A stretch of 60,644 nucleotides of DNA from Craurococcus roseus (GTDB lineage Bacteria > Pseudomonadota > Alphaproteobacteria > Acetobacterales > Acetobacteraceae), in NCBI RefSeq assembly GCF_039523795.1, contig NZ_BAAAFZ010000092.1, positions 1-60,644 of the forward strand, written 5' to 3'. The first letter of the stretch is position 1. Every line of letters starts with the position of its first letter. Position numbers and translations under genes: made by a program. Shown here piece by piece: positions 17,174 to 25,817 of this stretch. Below the pieces are notes generated by a model, which worked only from the letters and a program-made list of their open reading frames with translations, did no database searches and was not told where the DNA came from.

Positions 17174-19411
17174 TCACAAGAACCCCACCGGGTCCACGTC
17201 CACCTGCACCCGCACGTGCGCCGGCACCGCCACGCGCGACAGCCATTCGCGCAGCACCGGCTGCACCGCCACGTCGCGCCGCGCCTTGAGCAGCAGCCGC
17301 CGCCGGAAGCGCCCGCGCAGGAGCGCGAGCGGCGCCGGCGCCGGGCCGAGCACCTCCACCCCGTCGAACTGCGGGGCCGCTTGGCCGAGGTCGCGCGCGG
17401 TGCGGTCCGCTTCGCGCTCCTCCTCCGCGCTCACGATCAGCGCCGCCAAGCGGCCGAAGGGCGGCCAGCCGCCGGGCCGGCGCGTCGCCGCCTCCTCCGC
17501 CATGAAGGCGTCCAGGTCGCCGCTCACCAGCGCCTGCATCACCGGGTGCTCCGGGCTGAAGCTCTGCAACAGCACCCGCCCCGGCGCCTCCGCCCGCCCC
17601 GCCCGCCCCGCGACTTGGTGCAGGAGCTGCACCGTGCGCTCCGCCGCCCGGAGGTCGCCGCCGGCGAGGCCGAGGTCCGCGTCCACCACGCCGACCAGCG
17701 TGAGGTGCGGGAAGTGCCAACCCTTGGCGACGATCTGCGTGCCGACGATGAGGTCCACCTCGCGCTCCTGGATGGCGCGCGCCGCCTCCGCCGCCGCCGC
17801 CGGGCCGGGCATGGTGTCGGAGGCCATGACGAGCCGCCGCGCTTCCGGCCACAGCAGCGCCGCCTCCTCCTGGATGCGCTCGACGCCCGGCCCGACCGGC
17901 GTGAGGCAGTTGGGCGTGCCGCATTCCGGGCACTCGGCGGGCGGCGCTTCCGCGTGGCCGCAGTGGTGGCACTGCAAGCGCCGCTGCGCCCGGTGCTCCA
18001 CCAGCCAGGCGGTGCAGTTCGGGCAGCGCATCCGGTGGCCGCAGTGGCGGCAGAGCGTCAGCGGCGCGTAGCCGCGGCGGTTCAGGAACAGCATCGCCTG
18101 CTCGCCGCGCGCCAGCGTCTGCCCCACCGCCTCGATCAGGACGGGACTCAGGAAGCGCCCGCGCTCCGGCGGCTTGGCGCGCAGGTCGATCGTCTCCACC
18201 GTCGGCAGCCCCGCCCCGCCGTGGCGCTGCGGCAGGCGCACGGCGTCGTAGCGGCCGCTCTCCACGTTGTTGAGCGTTTCCAGGCTCGGCGTGGCCGACA
18301 CCAGCACGCAGGCCGCCCCCGCCAGCCGCGCCCGCACCACCGCCATGTCGCGCGCGTGGTACACGACGCCGTCCTCCTGCTTGAAGGCGGTCTCGTGCTC
18401 CTCGTCCACGACGACCAGGCCTAGGTCGGGGAAGGGCAGGAACAGCGCCGAGCGCGCGCCGACGACGACCGGCGCCTCGCCTTCCGCCACCGCCCGCCAG
18501 GTGTCCCGCCGCGTCCGCGAGCCGACCTCGGAATGCCACAGCGCCGGTTCCACCCCGAAGCGCGCGCGGAAGCGGTCGAGCCACTGCGCCGACAGCGCGA
18601 TCTCCGGCAGCATCACCAGCGCCTGCCGTCCCTGCCGCAGGCACTCGGCCACCGCGTCCAGGTACACCTCGGTCTTGCCCGAGCCGGTGACGCCGGCCAG
18701 CAGCGTCACCCCGAACGCCTTCGCCGCCACCTTCCCCCGCAGCGCCGCCGCCGCCTCCGCCTGCACGCCCGACAAGGCCGGCCCCGGGTGCCCCGGATCG
18801 GGCCGGGCGAAGCGGGCGGCGCGGGGCAGGGCGGCCGGGCGGAGGAGGCCGTTGTCGGCCATGCCGCGCAGCACCCCGGGCGAAACCCCGGCCGCCTCCG
18901 CCAGCCGCGGCCCGGCGTAGACCTCGCCGGGCTTCATGGCGTCGAGCACCCGCCGCCGCTCCGGCGTGATGCGCGGTTGGCTGTTGCCGCCCGGCGGCGC
19001 CAGCGTCCAGCCCGCCTGCACGGGCGGCGGCTCCAGCGCCGCCGGCGCGCTCATCGCCATCCGCAGCACCGCGCCGGGCGGGCTCAGGGTGTAGGACGCC
19101 ACCCAATCGATGAACCGCCGCAGGCTGGCCGTCATCGACGGCACCGGCAGCACCGCGGCGAAGGGCTTCAGGCGGGCGTCTGAAACGGGCGGCTCGGACG
19201 AATTGGCTTCCCGATCCCAGACGACCCCGATAATCTCCCTCTGGTTGAGGGGCGCCACCACGAAGGCCCCGGGCCGCGCGTCCGCATCCGGGGGCGCGCG
19301 GTAATCGTATGCTCCCGCAAGGGGAAGCGGCAAAAGAACGCGGACCCGTGGTGCGCGCGCCACATTGGTCGTGTCCTTGCCACCTCGATGCTTTTCGGAG
19401 ACCCGGCCCAT
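17174..19411 (-). CDS. priA: Primosomal protein N' (replication restart helicase)
   Basis: 745-aa PriA. The N-terminal 3'-DNA-binding domain starts VRVLLPLPLAGAYDYRAPP. The helicase core has Walker A GVTGSGKTEVY (near residue 240), VVDEEHETAFKQ as the DEAH-type motif, and LVSATPSLETL. Two zinc ribbons follow: CRHCGHRMRCPNC, then CHHCGHAEAPPAECPECG. The C-terminal helicase motifs include VGTQIVAKGWHFP and QVAGRAGRAEAPGRV. It reloads DnaB at collapsed forks. It is divergent from fsa with a 118-bp shared promoter region. Confidence 0.96.
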   Translation of the reverse strand: MGRVSEKHRGGKDTTNVARAPRVRVLLPLPLAGAYDYRAPPDADARPGAFVVAPLNQREIIGVVWDREANSSEPPVSDARLKPFAAVLPVPSMTASLRRFIDWVASYTLSPPGAVLRMAMSAPAALEPPPVQAGWTLAPPGGNSQPRITPERRRVLDAMKPGEVYAGPRLAEAAGVSPGVLRGMADNGLLRPAALPRAARFARPDPGHPGPALSGVQAEAAAALRGKVAAKAFGVTLLAGVTGSGKTEVYLDAVAECLRQGRQALVMLPEIALSAQWLDRFRARFGVEPALWHSEVGSRTRRDTWRAVAEGEAPVVVGARSALFLPFPDLGLVVVDEEHETAFKQEDGVVYHARDMAVVRARLAGAACVLVSATPSLETLNNVESGRYDAVRLPQRHGGAGLPTVETIDLRAKPPERGRFLSPVLIEAVGQTLARGEQAMLFLNRRGYAPLTLCRHCGHRMRCPNCTAWLVEHRAQRRLQCHHCGHAEAPPAECPECGTPNCLTPVGPGVERIQEEAALLWPEARRLVMASDTMPGPAAAAEAARAIQEREVDLIVGTQIVAKGWHFPHLTLVGVVDADLGLAGGDLRAAERTVQLLHQVAGRAGRAEAPGRVLLQSFSPEHPVMQALVSGDLDAFMAEEAATRRPGGWPPFGRLAALIVSAEEEREADRTARDLGQAAPQFDGVEVLGPAPAPLALLRGRFRRRLLLKARRDVAVQPVLREWLSRVAVPAHVRVQVDVDPVGFL

Positions 19412-19529
19412 CGGCTATTCTGGCTCGAACAGAACCGAAACGATCGCCGGCGCCAAGCGCGCCGCCGCCACCGCCCCGCCCCGAACCGGCACCCCAGCCG
19501 CAGCCCCCCGCGACGAGGCCAGCCTGCCC

Positions 19530-20186
19530 ATGAAGTTCTTCGTGGACACCGCCGACGTTTCCGAAATCCGCGCCCTGGCCGAAGCCGGGCTCGTGGACGG
19601 CGTCACCACCAACCCGAGCCTCGTCGCCAAATCCGGGCGGCGCATGGCCGACGTCATCGCCGAGATCTGCTCCATCACCCCCGGCCCGGTTTCCGCTGAA
19701 GTCACCGCCACCGGCCACGAGGGCATGTTGGCGGAAGGCCGCCACCTGCGCGAGATCGCGCCCAACGTCTGCGTGAAGGTGCCGCTGACCGAGGCGGGGC
19801 TCCGCGCCTGCCGCGCCCTGTCGGCGGACGGGACCATGGTGAACGTCACCCTCTGCTTCTCCCCGGCGCAGGCGCTGCTGGCGGCCAAGGCGGGCGCCAC
19901 CTTCGTGTCCCCTTTCGTCGGCCGGCTGGACGACGTCGGCACGGACGGCATGGGGCTGATCGCCGACATCGTGCAAATCTACCGTAACTATTCCCACCTG
20001 AAGACGGAAGTCCTCGTCGCGTCCATTCGCCACCCCATGCATTTGGTGGATGCGGCCAAGCTCGGCGCCGGTGTAGCGACTTTGCCGCCGGCGGTGATCC
20101 GCCAGCTCCTGCACCACCCGCTGACCGACCGGGGGCTGGAAGCCTTCCTGGCCGATTGGCGCAAGACGGGCCAGACCATCCTGTGA
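19530..20186 (+). CDS. fsa: Fructose-6-phosphate aldolase / transaldolase-like protein
   Basis: 218-aa TIM-barrel aldolase of the small transaldolase (TalC/FSA) type. MKFFVDTADVSEIRALAEAGLVDGVTTNPSL is the family signature. The Schiff-base lysine is in NVCVKVPLTEAG, and VSPFVGRLDD plus TEVLVASIRHPMHLVDAAKLG complete the barrel. The family either cleaves fructose-6-phosphate or acts as a transaldolase; the sequence alone does not decide. The DUF484 start overlaps its stop by four bases (GTGA), so the two are coupled. This fsa-DUF484 pair followed by xerC is a recurrent alphaproteobacterial neighbourhood, here interrupted after DUF484. Confidence 0.9.
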   Translation: MKFFVDTADVSEIRALAEAGLVDGVTTNPSLVAKSGRRMADVIAEICSITPGPVSAEVTATGHEGMLAEGRHLREIAPNVCVKVPLTEAGLRACRALSADGTMVNVTLCFSPAQALLAAKAGATFVSPFVGRLDDVGTDGMGLIADIVQIYRNYSHLKTEVLVASIRHPMHLVDAAKLGAGVATLPPAVIRQLLHHPLTDRGLEAFLADWRKTGQTIL

Positions 20187-20896
20187 CCACGGCGGGCCGA
20201 CACAGCACCGGCACCAGGCAACGGCGGGACGCTTCCGCCGCCGGCACGGCCGGCGCGGCCGGACCAGAACTGCCCCCGGCCGCCGCGGTCGCGGCGTTCC
20301 TGCGCGCCCACCCGGAGTTCCTGGCGGACCACCCGGACCTTTACCGCACCCTCGACCCGCCCAAGCGCGTCCACGGCGAGCGCATGGCCGACCACATGGC
20401 CGCCATGCTCTCCGCCGAGCGCCGCCGCGTCCGCGGCCTGGAAGCGGACATGGACGCCGCCCTCAACGCCGAGCGCGCGGGCAACGGCCTGACCATCCGC
20501 GTGCGGCTGGCGGTGCTGGCGCTGATGCGCTGCGGCGACGTGCCGGAAGCGGTGACGCAGGAGATGCCGGCGCTGCTGGGCATCGAGACCTGCACCCTGC
20601 TGAGCGAGGCGCCCGACCGGCGCGGCGTGGTGGGGCTCGGGCGCGGCGCCGCGGCGCGCCTGCTGCCCCCCGGGCGCGACGCGGCGGTGCGCGCCGCGCC
20701 GACCGACGCCGAGCTGATCCACCAGGAAGCCGCGCCGCTGGTGAAGCGCGACGCGCTGGTGCGCGTGCCGGTGTGGACCGGGCACCCGACCCTGCTCGCC
20801 CTCGGCGCCCGCGACCCGAACGCCCTGCCGGCGAAGCAGAGCACCGCCAACCTGGCCTTCCTGGGCCGCGCGGTGGCGGCGGCGCTGGCGCGGTAG
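20183..20896 (+). CDS. DUF484 family protein
   Basis: 237-aa protein with a GAF-like DUF484 domain: AAFLRAHPEFLADHPDLYRTL near the N-terminus, then GERMADHMAAMLSAERRRVRGLEADM, which is likely coiled-coil. DUF484 genes commonly precede xerC in proteobacteria; the role is unknown. I take the GTG at 20183, overlapping the fsa stop (GTGA); a TTG at 20156 is possible. Here xerC starts about 2.1 kb further on, beyond an island of unrelated small genes and a repeat array. Confidence 0.85.
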   Translation: MTTAGRHSTGTRQRRDASAAGTAGAAGPELPPAAAVAAFLRAHPEFLADHPDLYRTLDPPKRVHGERMADHMAAMLSAERRRVRGLEADMDAALNAERAGNGLTIRVRLAVLALMRCGDVPEAVTQEMPALLGIETCTLLSEAPDRRGVVGLGRGAAARLLPPGRDAAVRAAPTDAELIHQEAAPLVKRDALVRVPVWTGHPTLLALGARDPNALPAKQSTANLAFLGRAVAAALAR

Positions 20897-20898
20897 GA

Positions 20899-20916
20899 CG
20901 GGGCAGTCGCGCCCCG
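20899..20916. terminator. Possible terminator hairpin after DUF484
   Basis: CGGGGC and GCCCCG form a six-base-pair stem with a six-base loop, directly after the DUF484 stop and before the convergent hypothetical gene. No T-run follows, so efficiency is uncertain. Confidence 0.3.
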
Positions 20917-21006
20917 CCGCGCGGCAAGCCGTCTGCACGAACGACGCCGACCGCACCGCCCTTGGCGCTGACGGCGTGCGCCCAGACGCCGCCAGCGGCG
21001 AGGCGC

Positions 21007-21381
21007 TCAAGGCCGGAAGTCGTTCGGATACTCGCCAAGGGACGCCTTTACGGTGCGGCCTTCCCCTGACGCGCGATCGAGGTACTGATGGGCCGGGCAA
21101 GGCGAGGCCGCAAGCGCGATGAGCAGTTCGGAGAACCGCGCGGCTTCGGCGGGCGCCATCTCCCAGGACGGATCGTTCCCCGCCGCCCGCATGCCGCGCG
21201 GGTGATCGTCGAACCTGACCGTGACCGTGCCGGGCGAGCCGTCGTCACCGATCCGCTCTTCCCTTGGCGACGTGGACAGGCTCAGGAACAAGGCGGCGAG
21301 TCCGCGGAGATCGCCGGCCTGCCCCCAGAGCAGCACCACCGAACCGAGGGCACCGTCAGGCAGGTACGCGCATCGGAGCAT
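21007..21381 (-). CDS. Hypothetical protein, 124 aa
   Basis: Soluble protein beginning MLRCAYLPDGALGSVVLLWG and containing VTVRFDDHPRGMRAAGNDPSWEM. I do not recognise the family. An AGGAGGG ribosome site lies just before the ATG at 21381, which is better evidence of expression than most genes here have. It lies in the island between DUF484 and xerC, convergent with DUF484 and divergent from the HicB-like gene. Confidence 0.6.
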   Translation of the reverse strand: MLRCAYLPDGALGSVVLLWGQAGDLRGLAALFLSLSTSPREERIGDDGSPGTVTVRFDDHPRGMRAAGNDPSWEMAPAEAARFSELLIALAASPCPAHQYLDRASGEGRTVKASLGEYPNDFRP

Positions 21382-21496
21382 GCACCCTCCTGAGTTGGCG
21401 CCGGGCGGCCCGTGAGGCCGGAAATGATCGAACGCGGCAAGTCCTGGCTGCGATCAACAAGCTAGGCGCGGCAGGCAAGGGGGAGGAAGAACGAAG

Positions 21497-21829
21497 ATGG
21501 CCGAGCGCGACCACCACATCTACCGGCTCTCTTGGTCGGCGGAGGACGGCGAGCACGTCGCCGCCTGCGCGGGGTTCCCGAGCCTCTCCTGGCTGGACGA
21601 GGACGGGATCGAGGCGTTACGCGGCATCAAGAAACTCGTGCGCGAGGCGGTCGAGGACTTGCGAGCGTACGGCGAGCCGGTGCCCGAACCACGGGCGGAC
21701 AAGGACTTCAGCGGCCGGTTCGTGGTCCGCATCCCGCCAGGGCAGCATCGTGCCTTGGCCGTGCGCGCGGCCGAAGCGGGCGTGTCCCTGAACCGCTACG
21801 TCGACTTCAAGCTCGCCGCGGCGGGTTGA
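21497..21829 (+). CDS. HicB-like antitoxin (orphan)
   Basis: 110-aa protein with the HicB arrangement: an N-terminal partial RNase H-like fold (YRLSWSAEDGEHVAACAGFPSLSWLDED, then ALRGIKKLVREAVEDL) and a C-terminal ribbon-helix-helix (FSGRFVVRIPPGQHRALAVRAAEAGVSLNRYV). HicB normally neutralises the HicA mRNA interferase. I see no HicA-size frame (about 60 aa) on either side, so it is an orphan or a stand-alone regulator. GGAGGAAG is upstream of the ATG. Its 3' end faces the broken parE, 14 bases away. Confidence 0.75.
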   Translation: MAERDHHIYRLSWSAEDGEHVAACAGFPSLSWLDEDGIEALRGIKKLVREAVEDLRAYGEPVPEPRADKDFSGRFVVRIPPGQHRALAVRAAEAGVSLNRYVDFKLAAAG

Positions 21830-21843
21830 GGCGCGCGGGGGCG

Positions 21844-22150
21844 CTACCCGTCGTCGAAGGCCGCTTCCAGGTCGCGGCCGCCGTAGAGGACGCGGACGAT
21901 CAGCGCCGCGTCAGGCTCCACTGCGAAGGCGATCGTGACGCGCCGTTCGAAGCCCACCGTGCGTAGGCCGGGCCGAGACGTCGTCGCGCTTGGTGCCTCG
22001 TTCGGGAAAGCGGCCGAAGCCCGCGCAATGCCGCCTGATGCGCTCGACATAGGCCAGCGCGCGAGCGGGGCCGCTCCGCTCCGCGATGTGGTCGTACAAC
22101 CGCAGCAGGTCGCCTTCCGCCTCCGGCAACGTGACGACCCGGCGCGTCAC
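21844..22150 (-). pseudogene. ParE/RelE-superfamily toxin, frameshifted
   Basis: Residues 1-58 read VVTLPEAEGDLLRLYDHIAERSG through FPERGTKRDDV in one frame. The remainder, RPGLRTVGFERRVTIAFAVE through GGRDLEAAFDDG, is in the next frame. Removing one base (the A at 21976 on the plus strand) restores a normal 101-aa ParE toxin, the usual family length. As read, the protein runs out of frame and stops at 21911 with its C-terminal core strands lost. Start is a GTG at 22150, overlapping the parD stop by four bases (GTGA). It is either a true inactivating mutation or an assembly error; there is a known assembly gap 1.2 kb away. Confidence 0.8.
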
Positions 22151-22431
22151 CCGCCACGCTCTCTCACCCGCTTGGCGTGGTGCGCGCGGATGGACTCCTC
22201 GACCTCCTCGATCGGGATCGCCCGGCTAGGATCGGCTTTCCAGCGGTCGTACGCGGGCACCACCTCCTCACGCAGCCACCGCTCCACGACGGCGTCGCGC
22301 TCCTGCAAGGCGCGCAGTCCCGCCGGCACCACCTCGCTCGCCGTGGCGTAGGCGCCCGACGCCACCTTCGTGTCGATGTAACCGGCCTGCTCGGCGGACA
22401 GGCTGAAAGTGCGCTTTTCGATTGATGGCAA
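22147..22431 (-). CDS. ParD-type antitoxin (CopG/RHH family)
   Basis: 94-aa antitoxin. The ribbon-helix-helix part reads PSIEKRTFSLSAEQAGYIDTKVASG, then YATASEVVPAGLRALQERD. Relatives usually have Arg where this one has Pro (SEVVRAGL), a change that would sit in the DNA-binding fold. The C-terminal half (WLREEVVPAYDRWKADPSRAIP) is the toxin-neutralising tail. I place the start at a TTG (22431) because AGGAGG lies eight bases upstream and the product then begins like other ParDs. ATGs at 22455, 22458 and 22476 are alternatives. It would bind the frameshifted ParE and repress its own operon. Confidence 0.75.
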   Translation of the reverse strand: MPSIEKRTFSLSAEQAGYIDTKVASGAYATASEVVPAGLRALQERDAVVERWLREEVVPAYDRWKADPSRAIPIEEVEESIRAHHAKRVRERGG

Positions 22432-22454
22432 GGCCCTGCCCTCCTCGCCTGCCA

Positions 22455-22473
22455 TCATACCCGTAAGGTATGA
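22455..22473. promoter_or_regulatory. Probable ParD operator
   Basis: Perfect inverted repeat TCATACC-CGTAA-GGTATGA, 24 bases upstream of the TTG start of parD. RHH antitoxins autoregulate through such short dyads. It lies in a locally AT-richer patch (22450-22570) that probably holds the parDE promoter. Confidence 0.55.
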
Positions 22474-22610
22474 CATTTTCACACTCACCAGCACCGTTAT
22501 GATGGCTGGTGCCGAAAACGTTGGACGTGAGCAAGGGTAGAAGGTTAATATTCCTAGTTTGATTCAACAACCACCCGGGCCGCACCCGCCATGCCGCTGA
22601 ACCCTCCCCC

Positions 22611-22946
22611 GCCTAGGACGCGCCAAAGACGGCCCCCACAGGCGCAAGGCGCCGTTTTGTCCGAAGGGGACAAACCGCACCCCGCCGGCCCGGTGAGCGC
22701 CGATCTGTCCGAGGCGGGCGGATGTCGGCCCCTGGGCGCGCGGCGCCCCGTTTCTTCCGAAAGCGGCAAAGGACGCGCGCCCGACCGGCGAAGTCCCTTC
22801 TTGTCCGAAACTCGCAACCGGCGACCTCCCGGCGCGCGAAGGCTCGATTTGTTCGAAACGCGCAAAACGCGCGCCGCGGACCACGAAAGCCGCCTTTTGT
22901 CCGAAGCGGGCGGAACGCGGCCGGCCGCTGCGCGGCGGAGCAAAGG
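22611..22946. repeat. Seven-unit, 48-bp-period diverged tandem repeat
   Basis: A core GTCCGAA (variants TTCCGAA, GTTCGAA, GTCCGAG) recurs at 22659, 22707, 22755, 22803, 22851 and 22899, exactly 48 bases apart. A seventh, more worn unit fills 22611-22658. Each core is preceded by a T-run (TTTT or TTTC) and followed by similar GC-rich sequence. The first full unit also has a dyad TTTGTCC-N5-GGACAAA. Because 48 is a multiple of three, all frames stay open and show 16-residue peptide repeats, so openness here is not evidence of a gene. It lies between the parDE promoter and xerC. This entry also accounts for most of the 600-base gap 22432-23030; the rest holds the parDE promoter region and nothing else I can name. 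Confidence 0.85.
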
Positions 22947-23030
22947 AGCGTCACGCCTCGCCGACCGACGGCAAGCCGACCGAAGCCCCGGCCACCCGCC
23001 CAGGCAAGCCGCCGCCCCGGGGCGCCCGGC

Positions 23031-24008
<978 letters not shown>

Positions 24009-24216
24009 GGGGCGGCTCCGGATGATCCGAGACCGGCATGACGGCGCCTGGAAATTTGCCGTCGCGCCCTCCCGGCCGGATGCGCTAGGGGGGGAGGCCC
24101 GCGATCCAATCCGGTGGCGAACGCCCCGGCGCGGGCGGGGCCTCGAACGCGCGACGCCGCCCCCCGGCGCGCCGCTTGGCCCCGCGTGTGCCACGATTCC
24201 TGGGACGGAGCTGACG

Positions 24217-24912
24217 ATGACGAACGCCGACCGGCTGCAGCGTTGGAACCAGTTGTACGACAGGACGCCGGAAAGGTGGCGCTTCCAGGTCGCCGTCTGG
24301 GCCTTGGTCGCCGTCGGCGCCGTCAACATGCTGCTGACCATCGCGGTCGGCTTCCCCTTCGCCCTGCTGCTCGGCCTGGCCATCCTGGCGATGGCGGCGG
24401 TGCGCGTGCCCTACGCGCTCGGCTGGCTGCGGACGGAGGGCGACGCCGCGGGCGGCGGCGACCGCGCGCGCATGGAGATCGAGGCGCCGTCCTGGATGAT
24501 CCGGGTGAACCGCTGGTACGACGGGTTGGACGAGACGCAGCGCCCGCTCGTGCTGCTGGCGGCGCTCGCCATCCCCGGCGCGATCAACATGCTGCTCACC
24601 TTCGCCGGCGGCTTCCCCTTCGGCCTGTTGTTCCTGCTGGCGGTGCTCGCGCTGGTGGTGATCCGCGCGCCCTACACAGCGGGCTGGTACAAGGAGCCGC
24701 AATCGTCGGCCGGCGACCCGGCGCTCGGCGTGGAGCCCGCCGCGCCGCGGATCGGCGACGAGTCGGCGCAAAACTCCTTCGGCGCGACGCCCCGGGCGGC
24801 CGAGGGCGCGGCCGCCGCGGCCGAACCGCCGGCGCAGCAGCAGCGGTCCGCCAAGGCCCGCCCCAACGGAGGCGCGGCGGCGGCCGCGACGCCCGCAAAC
24901 ACGCAGAACTGA
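24217..24912 (+). CDS. Membrane protein with internal duplication
   Basis: 231 aa. Two copies of a roughly 65-residue unit: residues about 8-72 (WNQLYDRTPERWR, then VNMLLTIAVGFPFALLLGLA and VRVPYALGW) and 92-155 (VNRWYDGLDETQRP, then INMLLTFAGGFPFGLLFLLA and IRAPYTAGW). Each unit has an amphipathic WYD helix followed by two hydrophobic segments joined at GFPF. The C-terminal 70 residues are an Ala/Pro/Gln-rich tail. I do not know a family for it. ATG at 24217 has ACGGAG eight bases upstream. It is 208 bases after xerC, in a region with no other feature. Confidence 0.7.
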   Translation: MTNADRLQRWNQLYDRTPERWRFQVAVWALVAVGAVNMLLTIAVGFPFALLLGLAILAMAAVRVPYALGWLRTEGDAAGGGDRARMEIEAPSWMIRVNRWYDGLDETQRPLVLLAALAIPGAINMLLTFAGGFPFGLLFLLAVLALVVIRAPYTAGWYKEPQSSAGDPALGVEPAAPRIGDESAQNSFGATPRAAEGAAAAAEPPAQQQRSAKARPNGGAAAAATPANTQN

Positions 24913-25064
24913 CACCGCGCCCGGCGGGGGCCCGTTTCCCCCGCCGGCCGGAACCACCTGCCTTCGATGCGCGGGAACGCGGCGCGCCCGCCGCCGGCGC
25001 CCGCGCGCATCAACACCGCGCCACCGAGGCATCCCCGCCCGCACAGGCGCGTTATCCATGCGCT

Positions 25065-25799
25065 ATGGCACGCATCGGTCCCGCGTTTTCGCGCACCAAC
25101 GGCAAGCCGGCGCCACGGCAACGAGCCTTGGCGCAGCTGCTGCTCGTCCTGGCGCTCCCGGGCTGCGAGACGATGGAGCGCATGGACTACCTCGACCGGT
25201 TCTTCGAACAGCCGGCATGGCAGCGGCCGGCCGTCGCCGGCGACCAGCGGCCGGGCCCGGCGCCCACAACGGGCGGGGCCGCCCAAGCCGGCTCGGTGGT
25301 GGCGATGGAGCCGCGGCCCAACCCGCCCTCGGCCTACACCGCCGTGGCGGACCTCGGCGTTCAGCCGGGCCCCGTCGTCGCCATGGAGCCGCGCCCGAAC
25401 CCGCCGTCCTCCTCCGCGGCGGCGGCGGCCGACGTGAGCGCCCAGCCGAACCGCCCCCGCGCCGCGGAACCGCGACCCGAAACGTTCGCCGGGGCCGGCA
25501 GCAGCGCCGCGCCGCAAGCGACGACCGATCCGGAGGCCCGCACGCGCCTGCTGGTGCGGCAGAACCCGTGGCTGACGCGGTTCTGGATGGAGCTCACGCC
25601 GGCGCAGCAATCCCGGGTGGAGCGGCAACTGCGCCGCGGCGACGTGGTGCTCGCGGTGGAGGGCGCGGAGCCTGCTGTGGCGTGGGACTCCATGGGCCTC
25701 GCCGACCGCGCCGCGCTCATCTTCGGCAGGGGCCAGCCCCCGGAGCGCCCCGCGCCGCCGGAACGGCGAGACGGCTCGACCTGGGCGCGCAATTCCTGA
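25065..25799 (+). CDS. Putative lipoprotein with repeated MEPRPNPPS motif
   Basis: 244 aa. A lipobox (LLLVLALPGC, Cys about residue 34) follows a basic N-terminus, so the mature protein should be lipid-anchored. Residues 60-150 are low-complexity, Pro/Ala-rich, with VVAMEPRPNPPS repeated twice about 32 residues apart. The C-terminal 75 residues (NPWLTRFWMELTPAQQSRVERQL, then LADRAALIFG) look folded. Family unknown. The ATG at 25065 lacks a close ribosome site, so the start is provisional. Same strand as the duplicated membrane protein, 152 bases downstream. Confidence 0.55.
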   Translation: MARIGPAFSRTNGKPAPRQRALAQLLLVLALPGCETMERMDYLDRFFEQPAWQRPAVAGDQRPGPAPTTGGAAQAGSVVAMEPRPNPPSAYTAVADLGVQPGPVVAMEPRPNPPSSSAAAAADVSAQPNRPRAAEPRPETFAGAGSSAAPQATTDPEARTRLLVRQNPWLTRFWMELTPAQQSRVERQLRRGDVVLAVEGAEPAVAWDSMGLADRAALIFGRGQPPERPAPPERRDGSTWARNS

Positions 25800-25817
25800 A
25801 AAGGGCGCCGGGCGGGC

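Noticed and set aside
22486..22511. CACCAGC-N12-GCTGGTG inverted repeat upstream of parD
   Set aside because: Long loop and no T-run; may be a second regulator site but nothing supports it.
22542..22555. AGGTTAATATTCCT, identical to a short conserved stretch of 23S rRNA
   Set aside because: Only 14 bases; flanking sequence does not match 23S as far as I can recall, so probably chance.
22611..22946. CRISPR array
   Set aside because: Only about 7-11 bases are conserved per 48-bp unit and the rest is also related between units, unlike unique spacers; no cas genes.
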